Assembly (NCBI GenBank): GCA_012719345.1
Contig: JAAYAN010000174.1
Location: 1 to 36,804 of the forward strand
DNA from: Ignavibacteria bacterium
GTDB lineage: Bacteria > Bacteroidota > Ignavibacteria > Ignavibacteriales > Melioribacteraceae
Direction of reading: 5' to 3'
DNA length: 36,804 nt
The notes under the pieces: model-generated
What the model was told of the DNA's origin: nothing
Seen by the model: the letters and a program-made list of their open reading frames with translations, nothing else
Databases searched by the model: none
Program-made: the position numbers and the translations under genes
In this document: piece by piece, positions 29,652 through 36,804 of the stretch
Position numbering within the stretch: the first letter of the stretch is position 1
Layout: the number at the start of each line of letters is the position of its first letter

Positions 29652-29735
29652 TGCCCGGAGGGGGACTCGAACCCCCATCCACGTAAATGGACTAGACCCT
29701 GAACCTAGCGTGTCTACCAATTTCACCATCCGGGC
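29652..29735 (-). tRNA. tRNA-Leu (anticodon CAG)
   Basis: A class II tRNA with a long variable arm on the minus strand. The acceptor arm GCCCGGA pairs with TCCGGGC; the anticodon stem CTAGG/TCTAG holds loop TTCAGGG with CAG; the T-arm has GGTTCGAGTC. The discriminator is A, as required for leucine. CCA is not encoded. It lies between the PBP1A gene and hpnC on the same strand; no clear promoter was resolved in the 67-base gap before it. Confidence 0.95.
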
Positions 29736-29802
29736 AATTTTTCAATGCACAAAAATAATAACAATTACTTTTAAAAACTAATATCAAATCTTTTAAATAT
29801 AT

Positions 29803-32100
29803 TTAATATCCGCCATAATCATCATCGTCATCGTTATATTCTAAAGCTTCGTGGCTGTTTGGATTATGATTGCTGCCGGTATTACTTTCTCTGCTGTCGT
29901 ATGATTTTGGTACATCTTTTAATTTTATAATATCGGTTATGGCTTCGCCGCTGCAATCGGGCGAATAAAGCCGGGGTTCACCGTCTTCTGTAATTGATGA
30001 TTTACAAAATTGAACTGATACTACATTTCCGTTTTCCGGCATCTTAAAATACTCTATCGGCATTTCAATAGAATCGTATACAAATTTCATAAATCTGCCC
30101 CATATAGGCAAAGCTGCTTTCGATCCTTGTCCGTAATTACCAGTAAAACTGACCCTTCGGTCATCGAAACCAACCCATGCTCCTGCTACTATTTGGGGAG
30201 TGTAACCAATAAACCAGGCATCTCCAAATTCCTGAGTAGTACCCGTTTTACCTGCCGCAGGTCTACCCAAATAACTTCTTGCCCGTAATCCGGTTCCATG
30301 ATCTATTACCGAAGTCAGCATATCTGTTATAATATATGCTGTTTCTTCCGATACTCCTTCGCTGGATTCGGGCTTGAAATTTGCGATCAGAATTCCATCT
30401 TTATCTTCTATTCTTGTTATTGCAAAAGGTTCGTTGTGAATTCCTTTATTTGCTAACGTACCGAAAGCACTTACCATTTCGAGAGGAGTAACCTCAGCGG
30501 CTCCAAGAGATATAGCTGGATATAAAGCCAGTTTGCTTTTAATTCCCAAGTTCTGTGCATATTTGCCAATCTGCCAAAGCGGAGCATGATCTTCTACAAC
30601 TAATCTGGCTGCAACAATATTTTCCGAACGGCGCAATGCGTCTCTCAGAGTCATATAACCACTGGTGGACATATCAAAATTGTGAGGACTCCAACCGTTG
30701 AAATCGAATGGCTGGTTTAATATCGGATATGCAGGATAAAGCCCGTTATCAATAGCAACAGTGTAAATAATAGGCTTGAAAGAAGACCCCGGCTGACGCT
30801 TAATTTGTGTTACATGATTCAGCCCGTATGCAAAATTAAAATTGCGTCCGCCAACCATGGCTTTTATTTCACCAGTCTTTACATCCAACGCAACAAATCC
30901 AACTTCAATCGTCTGAGCAACTTTTTGAACTGAATCTATTAAAGCAATATTTCCTCTTAATCTGTTGTAAACATCTTTCTTTTCCTGCTTTGTTTTTGCT
31001 TTAAGATATTCTGGTCTGCCTTTTATGGCTTTATCTAATAATTCGGATAACAGCTTTGGATAATCTTTCCACTTCCAGAATTTATCAAAAAGCGGCTGGT
31101 ATTCATCCAGATGTTCCTTTACTGCTCTGTTTGCTAATTTCTGCATTCTCGAATCGAGTGTAGTATAAATAGTTAACCCGTCTTCATAAAGATTAAATCC
31201 GTATTTAGCAGAAAGATCAGAAAGCTGGCGTCTTACATGCTCAACAAAATGAGGAGCCTCTTTACTTCGGAAACCGATTTCGGCTGATTCGGCTGATAAT
31301 GTAATAGGCATTTCCTTGTATCTTTCGAAAGCTTTTTCTTCAAGACAATCATTATCATACATATTATAGAGAACGATATTTCGTCTTTGCAGCGAATTAT
31401 TATATTTTGTAAAAGGATCGTAATACACAGAAGATTTCAGAACTGCAACAAGAACAGCAGCTTCGGGAATTGTAATCTGTGTTGCTTTTTTATTAAAGTA
31501 AATTTTGGAAGCCATCGATATTCCGTAAGCTCCCCTTCCGAAATAGGAAACGTTTAAATACATTTCGAGAATTTCGCGTTTTGTATATGTTTTTTCTATT
31601 TGAACTGCAGTAATCCACTCTCTTACTTTTCGTACAATTGTATCAAAAATATTTTCATCAGGTATTTTCAATTCATAAAGATTTTTTGAAAGCTGTTGTG
31701 TTATAGTGCTGGCGCCTTCTTTTTTCCCCAGAAAAATCGTTTTAACCATTGCCTTTATAAATCTTTCTACATCAACTCCCCAATGATTATAAAAATCCCG
31801 GTCCTCTGTAGAAATTAAAGCATCTATTATATAAGGAGGGATACTATCAATATCGATATTTACGCGGTTCTCACGAAAATACTGCCCGATAAGAACTCCA
31901 TCGGCACTGTAAACATTACTTGCTAATATCGGCTTGGGATTTTCAAGCTGCTCAAGCGAAGGAAGTCCTTCGGTAACATACTGAAGGAAAAAATATCCTA
32001 AAATCAGAAAAAGAAGAAAAGATATTCCGGTTGTCCACCAGAAAATTTCTTTAATTCCTTTTTTCATCTTTGTGTTTTTCAGCAGATCTTTTTTAATCAT
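29803..32100 (-). CDS. mrcA: Penicillin-binding protein 1A (bifunctional)
   Basis: Membrane-anchored enzyme that polymerises and cross-links peptidoglycan. Order: short cytoplasmic tail, one membrane helix (about 21-41), GT51 glycosyltransferase (TEDRDFYNHWGVD, 98-110, with catalytic E99; GASTITQQLSKN, 129-140), then the transpeptidase with SxxK (S439-S-F-K442), SEN (492-494) and KTG (618-620). The 765 residues are normal for this class. The tail ends in an unusual acidic run (five aspartates) and GGY. It starts 3 bases after the lpxH stop with no clear Shine-Dalgarno; a second ATG at codon 12 is possible. Confidence 0.93.
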   Translation of the reverse strand: MIKKDLLKNTKMKKGIKEIFWWTTGISFLLFLILGYFFLQYVTEGLPSLEQLENPKPILASNVYSADGVLIGQYFRENRVNIDIDSIPPYIIDALISTEDRDFYNHWGVDVERFIKAMVKTIFLGKKEGASTITQQLSKNLYELKIPDENIFDTIVRKVREWITAVQIEKTYTKREILEMYLNVSYFGRGAYGISMASKIYFNKKATQITIPEAAVLVAVLKSSVYYDPFTKYNNSLQRRNIVLYNMYDNDCLEEKAFERYKEMPITLSAESAEIGFRSKEAPHFVEHVRRQLSDLSAKYGFNLYEDGLTIYTTLDSRMQKLANRAVKEHLDEYQPLFDKFWKWKDYPKLLSELLDKAIKGRPEYLKAKTKQEKKDVYNRLRGNIALIDSVQKVAQTIEVGFVALDVKTGEIKAMVGGRNFNFAYGLNHVTQIKRQPGSSFKPIIYTVAIDNGLYPAYPILNQPFDFNGWSPHNFDMSTSGYMTLRDALRRSENIVAARLVVEDHAPLWQIGKYAQNLGIKSKLALYPAISLGAAEVTPLEMVSAFGTLANKGIHNEPFAITRIEDKDGILIANFKPESSEGVSEETAYIITDMLTSVIDHGTGLRARSYLGRPAAGKTGTTQEFGDAWFIGYTPQIVAGAWVGFDDRRVSFTGNYGQGSKAALPIWGRFMKFVYDSIEMPIEYFKMPENGNVVSVQFCKSSITEDGEPRLYSPDCSGEAITDIIKLKDVPKSYDSRESNTGSNHNPNSHEALEYNDDDDDYGGY

Positions 32101-32103
32101 TTT

Positions 32104-32826
32104 TTACCAGTCTATTATCTCAAAAATATTTCCATTAAATTTTCCATAACACGGTTTGTTTAGCCAGCTTCCAAGATTTATGTAGTAACCGTTTTTATAT
32201 TTTTCGTTTCTTCGCTTATGAGTATGACCTAAAATTACATAATCAAAACCTTCATCAATTTTACCGCATGCTGCTTCAAATAATCCGTCCGATTCACCAT
32301 AATCTTTTTCTGCAGTATAATCGCGGCTTGTTTTGCTTGTTTTACTTGCAAGTGCAATTCCCAAATCAGGATGAATTACTGAATACATTTTCTGAAACGT
32401 TTTATTTCTTAAAATTTTTTTCAGAATCTTATACCCGTTATCGTTTTTAACCAAACCATCACCATGTCCAAGAAAAAATTTCTTTTCATTTAGAACAATG
32501 CTAAAAGCATCTTCTTTTAGTTCTGCACCTATTTCTTTTTCAAAAAAATCGCGATGCATAAAATCGTGATTGCCGATTAAATATTTAACTCTCACACCTT
32601 TTTCTGTCATTTCTTTTAATGCAGAAAATGTTTTAAAATATCCTTTTTGAATTACCCTTTTATATTCAAACCAATAATCAAAAAGATCTCCTAAAATAAA
32701 AAGTTCATCGCAGTTCAAAGATGCAAAACTAATGAATTCCACTAATCTTTTTTCTTTGATTTTTTCTGTCTGCTCATTCTGAAGTCCTAAATGAACATCC
32801 GATATAAAAAAATAATTTTTACTCAA
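32104..32826 (-). CDS. lpxH: UDP-2,3-diacylglucosamine diphosphatase (LpxH-type)
   Basis: Calcineurin-fold metallophosphoesterase of lipid A synthesis, splitting UDP-diacylglucosamine to lipid X. The 240 residues carry the five metal-binding blocks in order: DVHLG (9-13), GDLFDYWFEY, GNHDF, GHGDG and GHTH. The length fits LpxH. Start is TTG with AAGGA four bases upstream. It indicates an LPS-type outer membrane. A general phosphoesterase is the alternative, but the block pattern and size favour LpxH. Confidence 0.88.
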   Translation of the reverse strand: MSKNYFFISDVHLGLQNEQTEKIKEKRLVEFISFASLNCDELFILGDLFDYWFEYKRVIQKGYFKTFSALKEMTEKGVRVKYLIGNHDFMHRDFFEKEIGAELKEDAFSIVLNEKKFFLGHGDGLVKNDNGYKILKKILRNKTFQKMYSVIHPDLGIALASKTSKTSRDYTAEKDYGESDGLFEAACGKIDEGFDYVILGHTHKRRNEKYKNGYYINLGSWLNKPCYGKFNGNIFEIIDW

Positions 32827-32895
32827 GTTATCCTTTAATTAACTCCGAAACTTAACAAGAATAGCATAATTATTACAGGAAATTAAATTAACATT

Positions 32896-34596
32896 TTATT
32901 TTTTTACAATTTTTGCAAAAAGCCAGCTGTTTTCGTCCAACATTATTTTTTTCACCGGATTTTCCGAATAGAATACAAGTTTATTGTTTCTGCTATCCAA
33001 AAAGTATTTCTTTTTAATTTTTTCGTTTGTTCCGGTTTCAAAACTTACATCAATGTTTAATTTGTAAACATTGTATTCTTTCTGATTTTGATTAATAATC
33101 AATTCGGTTTCATAAGAATTTTCCTGCTTTTTACAATCCCATTTGTATTCCAGTTTCAATAATCCTTCACCTTTATAAATCCATTGTTTAAAAAACCAAC
33201 CGAGTTCTTTACCGGACACTTCTTCGCAGACATTTTTAAAATCTTTTATTGATGCATTCTTATATTTATATTTATTAAAATATTCTTTCAATGTTTTAAA
33301 AAAGACAGAATCTCCCATTTCATAACGCAGCATATGAAGCACCCAAGCGCCTTTGTTATAAATAGTGTGGCTGAACAGATCTCTTCCGGGATTACCGAGT
33401 ACTCCTTCAAAATTATCATCATCTAAAAAGGCTCTCATTTTTGCCTGCAAACCTCTGGCTCCTCCATTTTGCTCGAAGTAAAGGGCTTCGCTGTAAGTTG
33501 CAAATCCCTCGCTAAGCCAGATATCATCCCAGCTTTTTGGTCCCACTGCATTTCCCCACCAGTGATGTGCAAGTTCGTGTATATAATAATTGGTGTATAA
33601 TTTTCTTCCGCTGATTAAATTCGTCGATATCCCTGTTATAGTCTGGTGTTCCATTGCTCCGTACTGCCAGGCAAACTCGGCTACTGCATATTTTTCTTTA
33701 ATGAAAGGATATTTCCCGAACAGATCCGAAAATATTTGGAGCATTTTGGGATGATCTTCCACATCTGTTTTTGCATTTTCATAACTTTCGGGATAAAAAT
33801 AATAATCTATTTTCATTGTATCGGACTGATAAACAAATTTATCGCTAAAACTTTTATAAGGCGAGGAATAAAGAGAGATAAGATAAGTAGAAATAGGATA
33901 ATCCGTCTGCCAATAATAAGTTTTCTTATCTTTACTTTTTTCAATTTTTTTTAACACACCGTTTGAAAGAGAAACAAAATTACTGTCATTTGTAATCTGC
34001 ATACTCATTTTAACCTTGTCGTCTGGTCTGTCGCTGCAAGGAAACCATGTTGAAGAATAAACCGGTTCGCTTAAAGAATAAACAGAGGAAACTTTTCCGC
34101 TATCGTCTTTTGCAAAATTAAAAGATGAGAACCCCATCATTAAAGGCTTCCCCGAATATTCTATTATTACTTCAGATGTATCTGATATTTCCTTCTCACA
34201 CATTATTTTAAGATGATAATCATCGTGCACGTAATCTGTATTTTTCCCGTTTAATTTTAAGTTTTTCACTTTCATATTATCATAAAAATTCAATACAAAA
34301 GTGTCAATCGGTTTTTTGGGATAAAAAGTAATTATAATTCTTCCTTTAATTTTTTCTTCATTGTTTAAAAGTTCAACAGAAATATCGTAATAAAGAAAAT
34401 CAATATTGTATTGCGATGGATGAATATAGCTGTCTGAAGCAGTTATTCTGTAAGTCTGTTCATTTAAATATGCTTTAATAATATTTATATCCAAATTATA
34501 GTAATGAAAAATGAAAATGATTGTTATTATTGAAAAAAAAACCAATATTGCAGGTAAAGCAATTAAAAATATTATTTTTTTTGATTTGTTTGTCAT
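32896..34596 (-). CDS. M1-family membrane-anchored aminopeptidase
   Basis: Zinc metallopeptidase that removes N-terminal residues from peptides. The 566 residues begin with a membrane helix (about 9-31), then a beta-sandwich domain and the thermolysin-like domain: GAMEH (313-317, in place of the usual GAMEN), HELAHHWWG (340-348) with the third zinc ligand E363 in LSEGFATY, and a probable catalytic tyrosine at 413 (TIYNKG). It lacks the long C-terminal helical domain of PepN, so it is the short form. The topology suggests a periplasmic enzyme tethered to the inner membrane. Divergent from glgC and 69 bases before lpxH. Confidence 0.88.
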   Translation of the reverse strand: MTNKSKKIIFLIALPAILVFFSIITIIFIFHYYNLDINIIKAYLNEQTYRITASDSYIHPSQYNIDFLYYDISVELLNNEEKIKGRIIITFYPKKPIDTFVLNFYDNMKVKNLKLNGKNTDYVHDDYHLKIMCEKEISDTSEVIIEYSGKPLMMGFSSFNFAKDDSGKVSSVYSLSEPVYSSTWFPCSDRPDDKVKMSMQITNDSNFVSLSNGVLKKIEKSKDKKTYYWQTDYPISTYLISLYSSPYKSFSDKFVYQSDTMKIDYYFYPESYENAKTDVEDHPKMLQIFSDLFGKYPFIKEKYAVAEFAWQYGAMEHQTITGISTNLISGRKLYTNYYIHELAHHWWGNAVGPKSWDDIWLSEGFATYSEALYFEQNGGARGLQAKMRAFLDDDNFEGVLGNPGRDLFSHTIYNKGAWVLHMLRYEMGDSVFFKTLKEYFNKYKYKNASIKDFKNVCEEVSGKELGWFFKQWIYKGEGLLKLEYKWDCKKQENSYETELIINQNQKEYNVYKLNIDVSFETGTNEKIKKKYFLDSRNNKLVFYSENPVKKIMLDENSWLFAKIVKK

Positions 34597-34622
34597 AATT
34601 TTGAAATACTTTAATTTTATAT

Positions 34623-34651
34623 TTGCAACATAATAAATAATTGAATATTTT
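34623..34651 (+). promoter_or_regulatory. Candidate promoter of glgC
   Basis: TTGCAA (34623-34628) and TATTTT (34646-34651) are 17 bases apart on the plus strand; each matches the consensus at four of six positions. The predicted start near 34658 would leave ~20 bases with GGGG before the ATG. It overlaps the candidate M1 promoter on the other strand. Confidence 0.3.
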
Positions 34652-34658
34652 TTGTAAA
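34630..34658 (-). promoter_or_regulatory. Candidate promoter of the M1 peptidase gene
   Basis: On the minus strand TTTACA (34653-34658) and TATTAT (34630-34635) are separated by 17 bases, with the M1 start about 34 bases downstream of the -10. The AT-rich divergent gap to glgC is 81 bases, so the two promoters would overlap and may exclude each other. Confidence 0.4.
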
Positions 34659-34677
34659 CAATAAACTTGGGGACAAA

Positions 34678-35919
34678 ATGACATTTACTGGTTCGGAATT
34701 ACAAAGAGGGACGCTGACTATGATTCTTGCCGGAGGACAAGGAGAAAGACTTTATCCTCTTACAAAAGAAAGAACAAAACCCTCAGTTCCTTTCGGAGGG
34801 AAATACAGGATTATCGATTTTGCTCTTTCTAACTGTTTAAATTCTGGTTTAAGAAAAATTTATATCCTTACCCAATACAAATCTGATTCTCTCAATGTTC
34901 ATCTTTATGAAGCCTGGAATATTTTTAATCCCGATTTAGGTGAATTTATTTATTCCGTCCCTCCTCAGCATAAAATTAATACAAATTGGTATCAAGGTAC
35001 TGCCGATGCTATCTATCAGAATTTAAATCTTGTGGGTTCAGGAAGCAGCAACAAATGGGTGCTTATGCTTTCGGGTGATCACATTTATAAAATGGACTAC
35101 TTGAAAATGCTGCAATACCATGTTAAAAAAGATGCCGATCTTACAATTGCAAGCATTTACATTCCTGTTTCACTTGCATCGCGTTTCGGTGTTATAGGGA
35201 TTGATCAAAATTATAAAGTAACTTCGTTTATTGAAAAACCGGATGAGCCTGCTGAAGCTCCTGATAAACCAGGTTTTTCTTTTGTAAATATGGGTATTTA
35301 TATTTTTAATGCGGTAGTGTTAAAAGACGTTTTGCAAAATACTGAAAGAGAAAATATACCAAATAAAGATTTCGGAAAAGATATAATTCCATATATGCTA
35401 AAACAAGGTTATAATGTTCAGGCTTATCGTTTTGAAGATGAAAATAAAAAAATTGAACCGTATTGGATGGATATTGGAACTATTGATAGTTATTACGCTG
35501 CAAGTATGGATTTAATACAACCCTCACCGGAATTTAATCTATACGATCAGCATTGGCCGATTAGAACCCGCCAGTGGCAGTTTCCGCCGGCAAAAACTCT
35601 TTCGCACGAAGGAGAAAGAGTTGGACGTGCTTTTAATTCTTTAATAACAGACGGAACAATTATTTCGGGCGGACTTGTTGAAAGATCCATAATCGGTCCT
35701 AATGTGAGGGTTAACAGTTATTCTTATATAACAGATTCAATTGTTTTTAATAACTGCAATATCGGCAGGCATTCCAAAATCCGGAGAGCAATAATTGATA
35801 AGAATGTTGTTGTTCCTGAAGGCACAGAAATAGGTTTTGATCCTGAAGAAGATAAAAAACGATTTACAGTATCGGAAACTGGAATAGTAGTAATTCCCAA
35901 AGCGTATAAATTTAAATAA
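34678..35919 (+). CDS. glgC: Glucose-1-phosphate adenylyltransferase
   Basis: Makes ADP-glucose for glycogen synthesis. The 413 residues have the nucleotidyltransferase core (ILAGGQGERLYPLTKERTKP, PFGGKYRIIDFALSNC, GTADAIYQN, LSGDHIYKMDY, FVNMGIYIF, YWMDIGTIDSY) and a C-terminal left-handed beta-helix (NVRVNSYSYI, NCNIGRHSKIRRAIIDKNVV). GGGG eight bases before ATG supports the start. Divergent from the M1 peptidase and terminated by the hairpin shared with the kinase. No other glycogen gene is in the window. Confidence 0.96.
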   Translation: MTFTGSELQRGTLTMILAGGQGERLYPLTKERTKPSVPFGGKYRIIDFALSNCLNSGLRKIYILTQYKSDSLNVHLYEAWNIFNPDLGEFIYSVPPQHKINTNWYQGTADAIYQNLNLVGSGSSNKWVLMLSGDHIYKMDYLKMLQYHVKKDADLTIASIYIPVSLASRFGVIGIDQNYKVTSFIEKPDEPAEAPDKPGFSFVNMGIYIFNAVVLKDVLQNTERENIPNKDFGKDIIPYMLKQGYNVQAYRFEDENKKIEPYWMDIGTIDSYYAASMDLIQPSPEFNLYDQHWPIRTRQWQFPPAKTLSHEGERVGRAFNSLITDGTIISGGLVERSIIGPNVRVNSYSYITDSIVFNNCNIGRHSKIRRAIIDKNVVVPEGTEIGFDPEEDKKRFTVSETGIVVIPKAYKFK

Positions 35920-35920
35920 T

Positions 35921-35953
35921 AAAAAAAATCCTGCCTGAGCGGGATTTTTTTTT
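35921..35953. terminator. Bidirectional terminator between glgC and the histidine kinase
   Basis: A stem TCCTGC/GCGGGA (one T-G pair, loop CTGA) is extended by A-runs on the left and T-runs on the right (eight A, ten T). It works in both directions because the A-run is a T-run on the other strand. It overlaps the kinase stop codon and sits two bases after the glgC stop. Confidence 0.8.
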
Positions 35954-36804
35954 ATTTATCTATCACTTTTTCAGTGTAATTTGATAAAGGCAGTTCAACA
36001 ATAAAAGCAGCACCTTTCATTTCTTCGCTTTCCACGTATGTTCTGCCTCCAAGGATTTCAGCATATCGTCTTACAATTGTAAGTCCCAAACCCGTACCTT
36101 GGTAAGTTCTTGTAGTGCCCTCACTTGCCTGCCTGAATTCTTCCCATATCAAATCTTGTTTATCTTTTGGAATACCTATGCCTGTGTCCGTAACTTTAAG
36201 TTCCAATATATCTTTTTTTTCTTTTATTATAATCTGGGCAGATATTTCAATGCTTCCTTTTTCGGTAAATTTAAGAGAATTATTAACCAAATTATTCAAT
36301 ATTTCGGAAACAAGATTTCCATCTGTGTGCATAACTAATTCATCGAATTTAATATTCTTAAGCAACTTTACATTTTTTCTTGCGGCAGCAACTGAAAACT
36401 GTCGATATATATCTTCAATAAGCCTTATCATATCCACTTCACTTTGTAAAGCAGTTTCTTTTTCAAATTCGCTTTTTGTTAGATTTAGTATCTTTGTAAG
36501 GGTAGCAAGCATTCTATTAGAAGTGTTCATTATTCCTTCGGCCATTTCTTTGTGCTCAGGATTTTCCAGAGTTTCGTACAGCAGTTCCGAAAAACCCATT
36601 ATTGCAACAAACGGTGTACGTAATTCGTGACTCATATTTGCAAAGAACAATGATTTTACTCTGTTCATTTCTTCAGCTTTATCGCGTGCAGTTATCAATT
36701 CTTCAAGCATTTTTTTCTTTTCGGTTATGTCTTCCTTAACTGCAACAAAATGCGTAATATTATTTTCGTTATCGAAAAGAGGAGAAATAAAAGCATTTTC
36801 CCAA
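35952..36804 (-). CDS. PAS-containing sensor histidine kinase (5' end outside window)
   Basis: The visible 283 codons start inside a PAS/PAC domain: the segment at 36711-36803 reads WENAFISPLFDNENNI and then FVAVKEDITEKKK, the typical PAC ending before a kinase. It continues as HisKA (FFANMSHELRTPF with the phospho-accepting histidine) and HATPase (N-box NNLVNNSLKF, DTGIGIP, GTGLGL). The ATG at 36710 is therefore not the start; the frame is open to the window edge. No receiver domain or response regulator is in view. The ligand cannot be inferred. Confidence 0.9.
   Translation of the reverse strand, partial: WENAFISPLFDNENNITHFVAVKEDITEKKKMLEELITARDKAEEMNRVKSLFFANMSHELRTPFVAIMGFSELLYETLENPEHKEMAEGIMNTSNRMLATLTKILNLTKSEFEKETALQSEVDMIRLIEDIYRQFSVAAARKNVKLLKNIKFDELVMHTDGNLVSEILNNLVNNSLKFTEKGSIEISAQIIIKEKKDILELKVTDTGIGIPKDKQDLIWEEFRQASEGTTRTYQGTGLGLTIVRRYAEILGGRTYVESEEMKGAAFIVELPLSNYTEKVIDK

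Noticed and set aside
36115-36630. A 171-codon plus-strand frame opposite the histidine kinase
   Set aside because: It mirrors the HisKA/HATPase coding sequence; the minus strand carries unmistakable kinase motifs.

Overview
The window is AT-rich, gene-dense bacterial chromosome from a Gram-negative, rod-shaped, heterotrophic bacterium. An LpxH-type lipid A gene and a complete elongasome set (MreBCD, PBP2, RodA) support this. DUF2851, an HpnC/HpnD/HpnE squalene set and GMYG-type PurN, together with AT-rich DNA, suggest the Bacteroidota/Ignavibacteriota/Chlorobiota group, most like Ignavibacteria. That placement is inference from gene families, not a database match. No mobile element, CRISPR array, prophage or rRNA was seen, and no gene-free gap exceeds about 150 bases.

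Layout. (1) 1-5182, minus strand: clpS, a divergent ychF-like GTPase, pepD, a fadD-type acyl-CoA ligase and a small TTG-start gene, followed by tRNA-Gly and tRNA-Cys with their own promoter. (2) 5251-7175, plus strand: a BFN/UVR-motif protein and an MFS transporter, convergent with a DUF2851 gene (7182-8657). (3) 8750-17112, minus strand: a compact run purN-purH-mreB-mreC-mreD-mrdA-rodA-pyrF, mostly with stop/start overlaps or gaps under 16 bases, which ties purine and pyrimidine synthesis to the cell-elongation machinery. (4) 17194-20303, minus strand: pyrG overlapping a secreted TPR protein. (5) 20429-26551, minus strand: citrate synthase followed 18-30 bases later by a ~1,595-residue protein that joins an acyl-CoA-ligase domain, a long middle region with a kinase-like signature, and a C-terminal GNAT acyltransferase. 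(6) 26645-29735, minus strand: tRNA-Leu then hpnC-hpnD-hpnE, the three-step farnesyl diphosphate-to-squalene pathway. (7) 29803-34596, minus strand: M1 aminopeptidase, lpxH and PBP1A (cell envelope). (8) 34678-36804: glgC (plus), a shared terminator, and the 3' part of a PAS-histidine kinase (minus) cut by the window edge.

Most genes are housekeeping. The best candidate for an undescribed system is the gltA-linked ligase/kinase-like/GNAT fusion (20429-25216): one chain seems able to activate an acyl group and to transfer one, with an unassigned ~750-residue region between. Also worth attention are the YchF-like GTPase with an altered P-loop, the TPR protein with an IML2/TTC39-like segment, and the squalene genes placed 25 bases behind a tRNA. 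Several sites fit the TTGACA/TATAAT promoter pattern with 16-17 base spacers. TTG or GTG starts are supported by Shine-Dalgarno placement in several genes.
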